Assembly: GCF_014705655.1 (NCBI RefSeq)
Contig: NZ_JACXIY010000016.1
Span: forward strand, 62,001-126,000
Length of the DNA: 64,000 bases
From: Paenibacillus arenilitoris
Lineage (GTDB): Bacteria; Bacillota; Bacilli; Paenibacillales; Paenibacillaceae
Direction of reading: 5' to 3'
The stretch's first letter is position 1; each line of letters begins with the position of its first letter. Below are positions 11,234 to 19,563 of the stretch, piece after piece. A model generated the notes under the pieces. The model saw only the letters and a list, made by a program, of their open reading frames with translations, was not told the origin of the DNA and did not search any database. A program made the position numbers and the translations under genes.

Positions 11234-11872
11234 ATGCAGCAACGCATCGTGATCTGCACGGGCGGCCGGCTCGGCCGTTGGGCGCTCGAATATATAAATC
11301 CGGAAGACGTGCTGATCGGCGCCGACAGCGGCGCGCGCTTCCTCGTAGCGCATGGGCTTTCGCCCGACATTTCGATCGGGGATTTCGATTCCGTATCGGG
11401 CGGCGAGCTTGCGGCGATCCGGCAGCGGAGCGGCCGGACGATCGCCTGCGACCCCGTCGACAAGGACTACACCGATACGGAAATGGCTTTCCGGCTCGCG
11501 CTCGATATGAAGCCGCGCGAGCTCGTTCTTCTTGGCGCTCTCGGCACCCGGTTCGACCATACGCTTGCCAACGTTCATCTGCTGGCGCTTGCGGATGCCC
11601 GTAACGTGAACGCCGTGATCGTCGACGAGCATAACAAAATTGTGCTGACGTCGGGAGAAGCAACGATTGTGCAGGAGGGATTCCCGAACGTCTCCTTGCT
11701 ACCGTTAACGATGGAAGTTAGCGGCATTACGCTGACGGGCTTTCAATATCCGCTTACGGACGCGACGCTTTCGATCGGCCAATCGCTCGGCATAAGCAAT
11801 GTGCTTGTACGATCGACAGGCACGATCCGGATAAGCGACGGCCTGCTTCTTATCATTCAAAGCCGGGATTAA
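11234..11872 (+). CDS. thiN: Thiamine pyrophosphokinase
   Basis: 212 aa; transfers pyrophosphate from ATP to thiamine to make ThDP, the cofactor needed by the nearby PdhAB and others. Typical motifs: GADSGARFL, GDFDSV (substrate/Mg) and DKDYTDTEMA near residues 75-85, then the GALGTRFDHTLAN segment. GAGAGAGG precedes the ATG. Monocistronic with a terminator directly after; no ThDP riboswitch is visible in the short upstream region. A TATACT at 11185-11190 could be its -10, but the -35 is poor. Confidence 0.93.
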   Translation: MQQRIVICTGGRLGRWALEYINPEDVLIGADSGARFLVAHGLSPDISIGDFDSVSGGELAAIRQRSGRTIACDPVDKDYTDTEMAFRLALDMKPRELVLLGALGTRFDHTLANVHLLALADARNVNAVIVDEHNKIVLTSGEATIVQEGFPNVSLLPLTMEVSGITLTGFQYPLTDATLSIGQSLGISNVLVRSTGTIRISDGLLLIIQSRD

Positions 11873-11883
11873 TTCCCCGATTA

Positions 11884-11930
11884 GGCAGGAGCCGGAGATT
11901 TCGCGAATACCGGCCGCCTGCCGCTTTTTT
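11884..11930 (+). terminator. Intrinsic terminator of thiN
   Basis: Stem GGCAGG..CCGG/CCGG..CCTGCC followed by a run of six T. It overlaps the last codon of the converging mutS2-like gene. Confidence 0.8.
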
Positions 11931-13875
11931 AATTGAGATCCTCTTCCTTCGTCACGATCTCCAGTCCTTCCACGTATTTTCGGCTCATCAGCTTACGGAC
12001 TTTCCGGTTCTCCTTCGTTTCGAATACGATATCCAGATCGTATTGATCGTCCGGATAAAGCTCCGCCTTCGGGATATACAGCTTGAGTCGTTTATGGTTA
12101 AAGGTCATCTTCTGATTCTGCACCTGCACGACGACGTTCCCCCGCTCGTCGGCGGGGCGGAATACGACGCCTGCCCGCTTCAGCGGATAGATCCATACGG
12201 CGTCCCCCTTCTCGAAGCTTCTCCTTTTCGGCTTCTCAATCCTCTCCCGTTTGGCGGCTCCCGTAACATCCGGCATAACGACGCTGCCGGCTTGCATTGA
12301 CGGGCGCTCGGATTCCGGGTCTGGTCCCTCACCCGCTGGCAATCGGCCGTCCTTCCGGGCGAGCAGCCGCTCCGCGCGCGACATGACGTCCTCCGGCAGC
12401 CCGAAGCGCCTGGCGATCGCGAAGGCGTGGCTGTCCCCCGCCTCTCCGATTTCAAGACGGTAAAGCGGCCTCAGCGTATCCGGATCGAACGCCATTTTGC
12501 CGTTCTGGCAGCCGGCCGTTCTTGCCGCGAACGACTTGATCTCGTTGAAATGCGTCGTGGCTGCGGCGATCGCTCCCCGCTCGAGCAGCTTTTCGAGCAA
12601 GGCGATCGACAGCGCGATCCCTTCGGACGGATCCGTACCCGCGGCCAGCTCGTCTAGGAGGAGAAGCGATCTCGGTCCGGCGCATTCCAGCATTTCTTTC
12701 AGCACCGTGATGTGGGAGGAGAAGGTGCTCAGCGACTGTTCCAGGCTTTGCCCGTCCCCGACATCCGCCACGACATGCCGGAAGACGCCGATGATCGTTC
12801 CTTTCTCCGCCGGCACGAGAAGGCCCGATTGCGTCATCAGGACGAAGAGGCCGATCGTCTTGAGCGTCACCGTTTTCCCTCCCGTATTGGGACCGGTAAT
12901 GATCAGCTGCTTCCAGCCGAAGCCCAGCTCCGCGTGCAGCGCGACGCTATCCGCTCCGAGCAGCGGGTGCCTGGCGCCAACCAATCGGACGACGGGCTGC
13001 TCCGACAGCTCCGCTCTTATCCCGTCGTAGGAACGCGACAGCTTCGCGCGGGCGATGATGAAATCGAACGAAGCCATCGCTTCGACGTTGCGGCGCAGCT
13101 CGAACGAGAACGAATCCGCCGATTCCGACAGCCGGGACAAAATGATCGTCCGTTCGCGCTCCTCCTCCGCTTTCCATTGCTGCAGCTCGCCCTGCAGCTC
13201 CGCCACGTCCAGCGGCTCGACGAACAGCGTCTGGCCGCTGGACGATTCGTCCCACACCGTGCCGGGCACCTGCTTCCGCAGCTCTCTCTTGACGGCGATG
13301 ACGAATCGGTCCCGCCGTTTGCTGATGACGGGCTCTTGCAGCGAGGAGCGGTATTTATGCAAGGACTGCTCCATTTTTTTCTGAATCTTATCCTCGGCCG
13401 CGTAAATATGCCTGCGAATATAGGCGAGATCGGCGCTGGCCTGGTCGGTCAGCTGCCCGTAACGGATACACCTGCCGAGCTCCTCCCTCAGCTGCGGGCA
13501 ATCGTACATCGAATCCGCGTAGGAGGCGATCGTCGGCGCGATCGTCCTTTTGGCGTTCATATACTTCTTCATTTGCGCGACTGACGTCAGCCACACCGCA
13601 AGCTGTTCCAGCTCGGCTTCGTTATAGATTCGTCCCTTGCCGAGCAGCGCCAGAAAGGGGTCTATCCCTTCCATCGGGGATAGCGGGATGCTCGCCCCGC
13701 CCGCTAGCAGCGCGGCCGCCTCTTCCGTCTCCTGCAGCCACGATTCGATCTGCCGCCGATCGGCGCTCGGCTCGAGCTTCTCGGCAAGCAGTCTGCCCGC
13801 CGGCGATACCGCATAGCCAACCACCTGGACCTTCAATTTGTCGAATTCCAATCTTCTTCTAGACGTATCGTTCAT
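11929..13875 (-). CDS. MutS2-like ATPase lacking the Smr domain
   Basis: About 648 aa MutS-family ATPase. MutS core helices precede the ATPase domain, which has Walker A GPNTGGKT (328-335), the ST-rich DVGDGQSLEQSLSTFSSH switch, Walker B LLLLDEL (404-410) and TTHF. The C-terminal part has a KOW-like hinge (KGDAVWIYPLKRAGVV) but stops at about 648 aa, without the Smr nuclease domain (LDLRG) that ends canonical MutS2 (about 785 aa). It is thus a paralogue acting on DNA junctions or, as known for MutS2, on collided ribosomes; which is not decidable. Start ATG 13875 with AAGGAGG upstream, 30 nt after an intrinsic terminator in its leader. Confidence 0.85.
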   Translation of the reverse strand: MNDTSRRRLEFDKLKVQVVGYAVSPAGRLLAEKLEPSADRRQIESWLQETEEAAALLAGGASIPLSPMEGIDPFLALLGKGRIYNEAELEQLAVWLTSVAQMKKYMNAKRTIAPTIASYADSMYDCPQLREELGRCIRYGQLTDQASADLAYIRRHIYAAEDKIQKKMEQSLHKYRSSLQEPVISKRRDRFVIAVKRELRKQVPGTVWDESSSGQTLFVEPLDVAELQGELQQWKAEEERERTIILSRLSESADSFSFELRRNVEAMASFDFIIARAKLSRSYDGIRAELSEQPVVRLVGARHPLLGADSVALHAELGFGWKQLIITGPNTGGKTVTLKTIGLFVLMTQSGLLVPAEKGTIIGVFRHVVADVGDGQSLEQSLSTFSSHITVLKEMLECAGPRSLLLLDELAAGTDPSEGIALSIALLEKLLERGAIAAATTHFNEIKSFAARTAGCQNGKMAFDPDTLRPLYRLEIGEAGDSHAFAIARRFGLPEDVMSRAERLLARKDGRLPAGEGPDPESERPSMQAGSVVMPDVTGAAKRERIEKPKRRSFEKGDAVWIYPLKRAGVVFRPADERGNVVVQVQNQKMTFNHKRLKLYIPKAELYPDDQYDLDIVFETKENRKVRKLMSRKYVEGLEIVTKEEDLN

Positions 13876-13904
13876 CTTCGATAAAGCCTCCTTGATTTGA
13901 GGTG

Positions 13905-13950
13905 AAAAAAAATAGACAGAAACAGAACGCGAGTGCGTTCCATTCCTGTC
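13905..13950 (-). terminator. Leader terminator immediately upstream of the mutS2-like gene
   Basis: Minus strand: long stem with the perfect core GAACGC-ACTC-GCGTTC inside GACAG/CTGTC, followed by eight T. It ends about 18 nt before the AAGGAGG of the mutS2-like gene, leaving no room for a promoter, so that gene must be read through it (attenuator). Confidence 0.75.
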
Positions 13951-14017
13951 TTTGACCGACCGCTGCCGCTCCATTCGCACCCGTTCCCGCGCGGAGGCGA
14001 ACCGCGCATCGTTGAAA

Positions 14018-14246
14018 ATGGGTACAAAAAAACCGTGCTGGTGAGCACGGTGATTGGGCCGCTGTCGAATAGCGAATCAGGCGGAAATCCTCATGTCCAG
14101 AACTCATGGCGTCAGATCACAAACTAAGCCCTGCTTAAGGACGAAATCGTCCTTGAAACGGCGCAAGACTAAATCATTATCTGACCTTATCCAATTTATG
14201 AGTTATGGACACCAGCAAACATGAAAATTTCCCCTTTCGTTGTTAC
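14018..14246 (-). ncRNA. Candidate structured leader or small RNA upstream of the mutS2-like gene
   Basis: Predicted transcript from the promoter at 14253-14282 to the terminator at 14026-14051, about 225 nt. It can form a long interrupted rod: GGAAAT/ATTTCC, GTCCA/TGGAC, AACTCAT/ATGAGTT, GTCAGAT/ATCTGAC and an apical GGACGA/TCGTCC hairpin, with larger unpaired stretches on the 5' side. A small CGCT/AGCG hairpin and the terminator follow. I do not recognise it as T-box, purine, SAM, lysine, FMN, cobalamin, ThDP, c-di-GMP or M-box RNA, and it is not clearly 6S, SRP, tmRNA or RNase P RNA. It could be an independent sRNA or the aptamer-like part of a leader controlling the MutS2-like gene. Confidence 0.45.
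14026..14051 (-). terminator. Intrinsic terminator closing the structured leader RNA
   Basis: Minus strand: 8-bp perfect stem ACCGTGCT/AGCACGGT with CACC loop followed by seven T. It lies about 200 nt downstream of the promoter at 14253-14282. Confidence 0.8.
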
Positions 14247-14252
14247 TTACTA

Positions 14253-14282
14253 AATGTACAAAATCGACAAGTCCTTTGTCAA
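14253..14282 (-). promoter_or_regulatory. Promoter of the structured leader RNA
   Basis: Minus strand: perfect -35 TTGACA (14277-14282), 18-nt spacer, -10 TACATT (14253-14258, 4 of 6). It sits just after the stop of the PhnP-like gene, so the leader is a separate transcription unit. Confidence 0.6.
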
Positions 14283-14305
14283 GCGGTCACCGCTTAAAAT
14301 TCGGT

Positions 14306-15085
14306 TCAGCCGATCGCAATCGCCATCCCGGTTTCCGCATATTGCATCCCCTCCGGCATCGGATACGCGACTTCGAGATCGATATCATGCGACAAATGCG
14401 TAAGCAGCGTGCGCTTGCATCCCCACTTCTCGGTTAAACCGACGGCCTCCGTCACGTCGTACACGGAGCGAGTTTCGTATGGAAATGGCTCCCGGTAGAA
14501 GCTAGTGCCGAGAACGAGCAGATCGAGGCCGGCCAGCGGCTTCTGCTGCTCCTCCGTCAGCCCGATCGAGTCGGAGCAATACGCCCACCGGTATCCGGAC
14601 GATCGGTGGTCGAACCGGAATGCGTAGGCATAGCCGTTCTTGCCGTGGTTGACGCGCCAGCTTGCCGCTTTCCAATCCCCGAGCGTTATCGGCTCGTCGA
14701 ACGAACGGAAGTCGATCTGATTGCCGAGCCATGGAAAGCGGGCCGAAATTTCCTGAATGACCTCCGACGGCGCGTAAACCGTTCCTCGCTTCTTGAGCCA
14801 GCGGCAAGCGTCCGCATATTCCGGCAATCCTCCGATGTGGTCGAAATGGGCATGCGTAATCAGCATGACGTCGATCGTGCGCAGCTTGGCCGCTTCCAGC
14901 TGCTTGCCGAAGTCCGGACCGCAATCGATCCAGACCGTGCCAGCGCCGGGAATGTCGAGCTGGGCGGAAGAGCGGAACCGGCGGTTCCGGCCCGACTGTC
15001 TGGCTTCCTCGCAAACCGCGCATTCGCAGTAGACGCGCGGGACGCCCATCGCATCGCCAGTGCCGCGAAAGATTAGCTTCGTCAT
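14306..15085 (-). CDS. MBL-fold metallohydrolase, PhnP-like
   Basis: About 259 aa metallo-beta-lactamase-fold phosphodiesterase relative. The zinc-binding cysteines C20, C22, C25 (YCECAVC) precede the fold as in PhnP, and the metal motif HAHFDH lies at 78-83, with further ligands in WRVNHG and CSDS. The function is likely phosphodiester hydrolysis of small cyclic phosphates (family knowledge), but no phn genes are present. Start ATG 15085, overlapping the stop of the upstream GNAT gene (ATGA); longer in-frame starts would lie inside that gene. Last gene of a six-gene minus-strand run that begins with the response regulator. Confidence 0.88.
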   Translation of the reverse strand: MTKLIFRGTGDAMGVPRVYCECAVCEEARQSGRNRRFRSSAQLDIPGAGTVWIDCGPDFGKQLEAAKLRTIDVMLITHAHFDHIGGLPEYADACRWLKKRGTVYAPSEVIQEISARFPWLGNQIDFRSFDEPITLGDWKAASWRVNHGKNGYAYAFRFDHRSSGYRWAYCSDSIGLTEEQQKPLAGLDLLVLGTSFYREPFPYETRSVYDVTEAVGLTEKWGCKRTLLTHLSHDIDLEVAYPMPEGMQYAETGMAIAIG

Positions 15086-15756
15086 ATCGGCAGCAATCCG
15101 ATCGACTCCGACGAGCGGATGCGATTCATCATGCCCAGCCACTCCTCCGGCTTATTCGGAAGAGCCGAATAATACCGTTCCAGGAAAGTCGCGACGAGCG
15201 ACGCGTCGATCGAAGACTGCTCCTCGTCGGCCGGCAAGAAGCACAAATCCAGCTCCGACACCGCTTCTCCCTCGTGGTCCCATGATGGATGAACGTAAGC
15301 CAAATCCAGCCGCTTGTAGCCGATATGAGACAGCACCTCGCGGCGGACGTATGGATTCATCGGCGATACGCCTCCGAAAGCGTGATCGGCCGCCCGGAAC
15401 GGATCGTACACTTCGGCGAACATGCCGATCGGCTTCGTTTCCGACTGCTCGGCAAGCCGCGCGAGATCGCGCTCGCGGCTGCGGAGCAGGAAGCGCCCGA
15501 CTCCCAGCGCCGGCCTGCCGATGATCGTGAAGTCGGTCATCGCCACGCGCAGCTCGGGATAATAACGGTACTCCGTCGCGCCGACGACTTCGCCTTCATG
15601 AACGGCAACGCAGACGTGAATGGACGGATCCTCAAGCGGCTCTTTCCATAGGTCGTAGGCCAGCACTTCCTCCGGCGGAAAAATCGATTGCAGCAAATGA
15701 TGCAAAGCGCGGAAATTCGGATCCTGAATAGATGATAGGCGATGATAGGTTAACAA
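15082..15756 (-). CDS. GNAT-family N-acetyltransferase (divergent)
   Basis: About 224 aa. A GNAT-like core is seen in CVAVHEGEVVGATEYRYYP, but the acetyl-CoA-binding R/Q-x-x-G-x-G/A motif is weak (RPALGVGRFLLRSRE). No ATG start fits: the frame opens at a TTG (15768) directly abutting the AAAAGGAG ribosome site, so the next TTG at 15756 (12 nt spacing) is more likely. Located between another GNAT gene and the PhnP-like gene, coupled to the latter. Substrate unknown. Confidence 0.75.
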   Translation of the reverse strand: MLTYHRLSSIQDPNFRALHHLLQSIFPPEEVLAYDLWKEPLEDPSIHVCVAVHEGEVVGATEYRYYPELRVAMTDFTIIGRPALGVGRFLLRSRERDLARLAEQSETKPIGMFAEVYDPFRAADHAFGGVSPMNPYVRREVLSHIGYKRLDLAYVHPSWDHEGEAVSELDLCFLPADEEQSSIDASLVATFLERYYSALPNKPEEWLGMMNRIRSSESIGLLPI

Positions 15757-15774
15757 GTTCGATTCCAACTCCTT

Positions 15775-16434
15775 TTACTTGAACGGATTGCGCCATTCCA
15801 TGATGGCCGCGCAGTTGTTCGACTGCTCGTCTTCCAGGTACTCGCGGGCAACGCCGACCGGCATGCGGCCGCAGCGCAGCAGAAACGTGACGACGGGATC
15901 CTTCCAGACGCCGTTCACGACGTTCTCCAAGTAGGCCTCCGGAGTCGCCTCGTGCGCGTGCTGGGCGTATCCCGGCATTCGCCCGCCGCCCAGCAGCCTG
16001 TCGAGGCCGAGCTGAACGACCGTCTCGTACATCGTTTGCATCAGCCACTTGCCGATGCCGGATTTGCGGTATTCCGGAATGACGCATATATCGACGACGT
16101 ACAGCGTATCGCCGCTTGGATTATGGTTGCGGATGTAGCCGCCGCCCGTTATCGTCTCCCAGTCATGCGCATGGCCGTAATCGTCCATATTCACGATGAG
16201 TCCCGTCATGGAGCCGATCAACCGGCCGTCGATCTCCGCGCAGAGCGCTCCTTCCGGAAAGCGCGTCGCATGCTCGGCCAGCTGCTCGGCGTTCCACAGC
16301 AGCTCTTCGGGAAACGGCGGCGGGAAGCTGGCCTTTTGCACCTCGATCAATTGCCGGAAATCCCCGGCGTCATAATTGCGGATAACGGTTCGCTCCGGCT
16401 TGCCGCCGGCGAATAAATACAGCTCTTTGCGCAG
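15775..16434 (-). CDS. GNAT-family N-acetyltransferase paired with nitrilase
   Basis: About 220 aa. The core reads YVVDICVIPEYRKSGIGKWLMQTMYE, with the Arg-Lys-Ser-Gly-Ile-Gly acetyl-CoA loop. In Bacillus YhcX a GNAT domain of this type is fused to a carbon-nitrogen hydrolase; here the two are separate, adjacent and probably coupled. The start is unusual: the only in-frame codon with a good ribosome site (GGAGG, 7 nt) is a CTG at 16434. A TTG at 16518 exists inside the nitrilase gene but has no ribosome site. I therefore mark CTG as the likely start, with low certainty; the reading frame itself is secure. Confidence 0.8.
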   Translation of the reverse strand: MRKELYLFAGGKPERTVIRNYDAGDFRQLIEVQKASFPPPFPEELLWNAEQLAEHATRFPEGALCAEIDGRLIGSMTGLIVNMDDYGHAHDWETITGGGYIRNHNPSGDTLYVVDICVIPEYRKSGIGKWLMQTMYETVVQLGLDRLLGGGRMPGYAQHAHEATPEAYLENVVNGVWKDPVVTFLLRCGRMPVGVAREYLEDEQSNNCAAIMEWRNPFK

Positions 16435-16475
16435 CGTTCTCCCTCCCCCGTTGCCGGACTCGTTCGACCGGCGCT

Positions 16476-17336
16476 TCAGCTCCAATCCGGGTACAGATCG
16501 GTACGGCGATCCCGCCAAGTCGTAACCGACCCTTTGGCCCTTACGTCCTCGAGCAGATCAAGGTCCAGATCCGCAACGATCAGCATATCGTCGTTGATGA
16601 CGCCTTCGCATAGGATCCCCCCCGGAGGGAACGGGATATCGTTCGGCGTAATGACGGCCGCTTGGCCGAAATTGGCGCGCATGAAGTCGACTTTGCGGAG
16701 CGCGCCTACCGTCCCCGTCGTGACGATATACACTTGATTCTCCACCGTTCTCGCATGGCAGCAGTATCGCACGCGATAGAAGCCGTGGCGATCGTCCGTG
16801 CACGAAGGACAAAATATAACGTCCGCTCCCCTCGCCCGCGCCATGCGCACGATTTCCGGAAATTCAATATCGTAGCACGTAAGCATCGCGATCGTGCCGA
16901 ACGCCGTTTCGAACACGTCGAGCCCTTCGCCGGGCGACATATTCCATTCGCTGACCTCGGTCGGCGTCAGATGGATTTTGTGCTGAACGTCGACCTTCCC
17001 GTCCGGGTGGAACAGATGCGCGGCGTTTCTCCGCTTGCCTCCGCCCACCTCGACGACATGCGTTCCTCCGATGATATAAACGCCGTATTCGGCCGCCAAT
17101 CCGCGAAATAAAGCCAAATACGGTTCCGTGAAATCGGGCAGCCGTTCAATCGGCAGCGCGTTGCCGCTTTCATCCCCAATGGAAAGCAATTGCGTCGTCA
17201 TAAATTCGGGGAACAAAATGAATTGAACCCCATATTCGGAAGCGTTGCGCACGTAATGCGTCACCTGCTCCGCGAACTGCTCGAACGAGCGGATATCCGT
17301 CAAACGGTACTGTACGGCCGCCGTGCGGAATTTCAT
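16476..17336 (-). CDS. Carbon-nitrogen hydrolase (nitrilase superfamily)
   Basis: 286 aa. The catalytic triad Glu44 (LFPEF), Lys120 (HKIHLTP) and Cys154 (LTCYDIEFPE) is complete. The enzyme probably hydrolyses an amide of a small acylated molecule; pairing with a GNAT protein (as in fused YhcX) suggests they handle the same amine or its acyl derivative. Start ATG 17336 after GGGAGGGG; 24 nt downstream of the sensor-kinase stop, so probably in the same transcript as the two-component system. Confidence 0.9.
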   Translation of the reverse strand: MKFRTAAVQYRLTDIRSFEQFAEQVTHYVRNASEYGVQFILFPEFMTTQLLSIGDESGNALPIERLPDFTEPYLALFRGLAAEYGVYIIGGTHVVEVGGGKRRNAAHLFHPDGKVDVQHKIHLTPTEVSEWNMSPGEGLDVFETAFGTIAMLTCYDIEFPEIVRMARARGADVIFCPSCTDDRHGFYRVRYCCHARTVENQVYIVTTGTVGALRKVDFMRANFGQAAVITPNDIPFPPGGILCEGVINDDMLIVADLDLDLLEDVRAKGSVTTWRDRRTDLYPDWS

Positions 17337-17360
17337 CCGTCTTCCCCTCCCTATGTAGCT

Positions 17361-18719
17361 CTATTGCTTGCGCTGCTTGAACTGCAGCGTAATCGTCGTG
17401 CCGAGATCCGGCAAGCTGAAGACGTCGACCTTGCCCTCGTGCAGATCGATGATCCGCTTCGCGATAGACAAGCCCAGCCCGACGCCGCCCGTCGTCCGGC
17501 TTCGCGCGCCGTCGACGCGGTAGAAGCGCTCGAACAAATGCGGAATCTCGTTTTCCGGGATGCCCATTCCTTTGTCCTTGACCTCGATTTTGACGATATG
17601 CCGGACGAGCGTCAGCGTAATGTCGATCGGATCCTTCGAGTATTTTATCGCATTGTCAAGCAATATGACCAGCAGCTGCCTGATCTTATCCTTGTCGCCC
17701 ACCATGCGGATCGCCTTCGAGCCCGCTTTGACGCGGATCTGGCGGCCGAACGTCGTCTGCAGCATCGTCGCCAGCTCGTCGACGACGTGAACGACGTCGA
17801 AGAGTTCCTGCTTCAGCCAATCTTCCTGCTCGGCCTCGGCCAGTGTGAGCATGGACTTCGTCAAGTTTTGCAGCCGGTTCGCCTCTTTGTCGATCGCCTC
17901 GATCGCTTCGTCGCGCAGGCTCTCGTCGTCGCGTCCCCAGCGCTTCAGCATGCCGGCGTAGCTGCTGATGACCGTCAGCGGGGTTTTCAGCTCGTGCGAG
18001 GCGTCGGCCACGAACTGCTTCTGCTTCTCGAAGGTCCGATCCAGCCGTCCGATCATCTGATTGAACGCGCGAACGAGCTGCAGCAGCTCCGCCGATTCCT
18101 CGCGGCTGCTCAGTTCGATCTGTCTCAATTTACCGCTTCGGTCGATCTCGCGCATCGTATTGACCATTTGTTGAATAGGCGCCGTCAGCCTGGACGTGAA
18201 CCAATACGTGCCGAAAATCGCGAACAAAATCGCGCCGGCGCTCGTTACGCTGAGCGCGGCGACGAGCACCTGCAAATAATTGTCCAGCTCGTCCAATATC
18301 CGGTTGATCTCCAGCATCGCGATGACCCGGTTGCCTTCGTAGAGCGGAACGCGCATGTACAAGATGCGCTCGCCGCCCTTCGTGATCATTCCGGTCCTAT
18401 GCTCCGATTCGAACGCCGCCGGCAGCTGCAGCAGCAGCGGATCGGAGCCGGATATGTTGACGACCCGATTATTGGGCACGATGATCCGGATCATTTCGTT
18501 CACATTGTAATACTCGTTCAGAAGCTCCGGCGTATTCAGCCCGCGGCCGCTTTGGATTCTCGGATTTTCCAGCATGATGGTTACCTTATTCGCGATCACT
18601 TCTTCTTCGCTTTCCGTCGTAATCTTGATTACGTAGAAATAGACGAAAATATTAAATAAAATAAGAATGAAGATTAACCAAAAGATCGTGAACAGCGTAA
18701 ACCGTTTGCGAAGGGTCAT
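17361..18719 (-). CDS. Sensor histidine kinase
   Basis: 452 aa class I sensor. Two membrane helices (about 8-30 and 152-175) enclose a roughly 120-residue extracytoplasmic domain; then HAMP (about 176-230), HisKA with His242 in DASHELKTP, and HATPase with N (LLDNAIKYS), G1 (DKGMGIPE) and G2 (GGVGLGLSIAKRI) boxes. Similar in layout to Bacillus CssS/YkoH-type kinases. Overlaps the regulator gene by 4 nt (ATGA), so it is its cognate partner. The signal is unknown. Confidence 0.93.
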   Translation of the reverse strand: MTLRKRFTLFTIFWLIFILILFNIFVYFYVIKITTESEEEVIANKVTIMLENPRIQSGRGLNTPELLNEYYNVNEMIRIIVPNNRVVNISGSDPLLLQLPAAFESEHRTGMITKGGERILYMRVPLYEGNRVIAMLEINRILDELDNYLQVLVAALSVTSAGAILFAIFGTYWFTSRLTAPIQQMVNTMREIDRSGKLRQIELSSREESAELLQLVRAFNQMIGRLDRTFEKQKQFVADASHELKTPLTVISSYAGMLKRWGRDDESLRDEAIEAIDKEANRLQNLTKSMLTLAEAEQEDWLKQELFDVVHVVDELATMLQTTFGRQIRVKAGSKAIRMVGDKDKIRQLLVILLDNAIKYSKDPIDITLTLVRHIVKIEVKDKGMGIPENEIPHLFERFYRVDGARSRTTGGVGLGLSIAKRIIDLHEGKVDVFSLPDLGTTITLQFKQRKQ

Positions 18720-19414
18720 GCATCGGGCTCCTTAATCATGTAGCCGACGCCGCGCACGGTGTGAATAAGCTTGTGGCGGTATCCCTTGTCCAGCTTTTGC
18801 CGCAAGTACCGGATGTAAACATCCACGAGATTCGTCTCCCCGATGAAGTCGTAGCCCCACACCTCCGACAAAATATCTTCCCTGGACTTTTCCTCGTTTT
18901 TATTCTCGACCAGGTAGACGAGCAGCTCGAATTCGCGCGGCGTCAATTCGATCAATATATCTTTGCGGTACACCTTGCGCGTACGCAGCTCGATCGTCAG
19001 ATCCCCTACCTTGATCAGATCCGAGCCCTCGGCCTCGCGCGGATGCTGCTGGAAAATCCTCAAAATGTTGCGGACGCGGGCGAGAAGCTCTTCCATCGCG
19101 AATGGCTTCGTAATGTAATCGTTCGCCCCGTGCTCGAAGCCGCTCACTTTGTCCGGCACGGTATCCCTGGCCGTCAATAAAATGATCGGCACCGGATTGC
19201 CCGCCTGCCGGAGCAGCCTGAGCACCTCGATGCCGCTCATCTCCGGCAACATGACGTCCAGCAGCACGAGCTGCCATTCGCCGGTCGAGGCCATTTCGTA
19301 CCCGGTCCGGCCATCGGCGGCCGAGCCTACCGTATAGCCTTCGTGCTCCAATTCCAATTGCAATATGCGGGAAATGCCCGTTTCGTCTTCCACGACGAGA
19401 ATGCGTTCTTTCAT
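18716..19414 (-). CDS. Response regulator, OmpR/PhoB family
   Basis: 232 aa: receiver domain with acidic pocket E9-D10, phosphoacceptor D53 (LLDVMLPEMSG) and conserved Lys in ITKPFAMEEL, followed by a winged-helix DNA-binding domain (LTPREFELLVYLVENKNE, DVYIRYLRQKLD). AGGTGAG lies 8 nt before the ATG. Heads the run RR-HK-nitrilase-GNAT-GNAT-PhnP-like, which it may autoregulate. Confidence 0.93.
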   Translation of the reverse strand: MKERILVVEDETGISRILQLELEHEGYTVGSAADGRTGYEMASTGEWQLVLLDVMLPEMSGIEVLRLLRQAGNPVPIILLTARDTVPDKVSGFEHGANDYITKPFAMEELLARVRNILRIFQQHPREAEGSDLIKVGDLTIELRTRKVYRKDILIELTPREFELLVYLVENKNEEKSREDILSEVWGYDFIGETNLVDVYIRYLRQKLDKGYRHKLIHTVRGVGYMIKEPDA

Positions 19415-19536
19415 CTTAGAAGCTCACCTGCTTTTCGGTTGTCTATTTAAATGTTAAGCCTATCCCATTGGTCCCGACGTTCCCTGGCGAGAACGGTAAT
19501 TTCATCATAATGAAGCTTTATTCCAAATGCAAGCAA

Positions 19537-19563
19537 GCCGGCCTACAGAAAGAGCAGGCCGGC
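19537..19563 (-). terminator. Terminator-like hairpin at the end of chrA
   Basis: Perfect 8-bp stem GCCGGCCT/AGGCCGGC overlapping the chrA stop codon; downstream on the minus strand the sequence is only moderately T-rich. Confidence 0.4.

Noticed and set aside
13876..14290. T-box, purine, lysine, SAM, FMN, c-di-GMP or 6S RNA in the mutS2 leader
   Set aside because: None of the diagnostic motifs (for example TGGNACCGCG of T-boxes) is present; the rod is too short and lacks the central bubble expected of 6S RNA.
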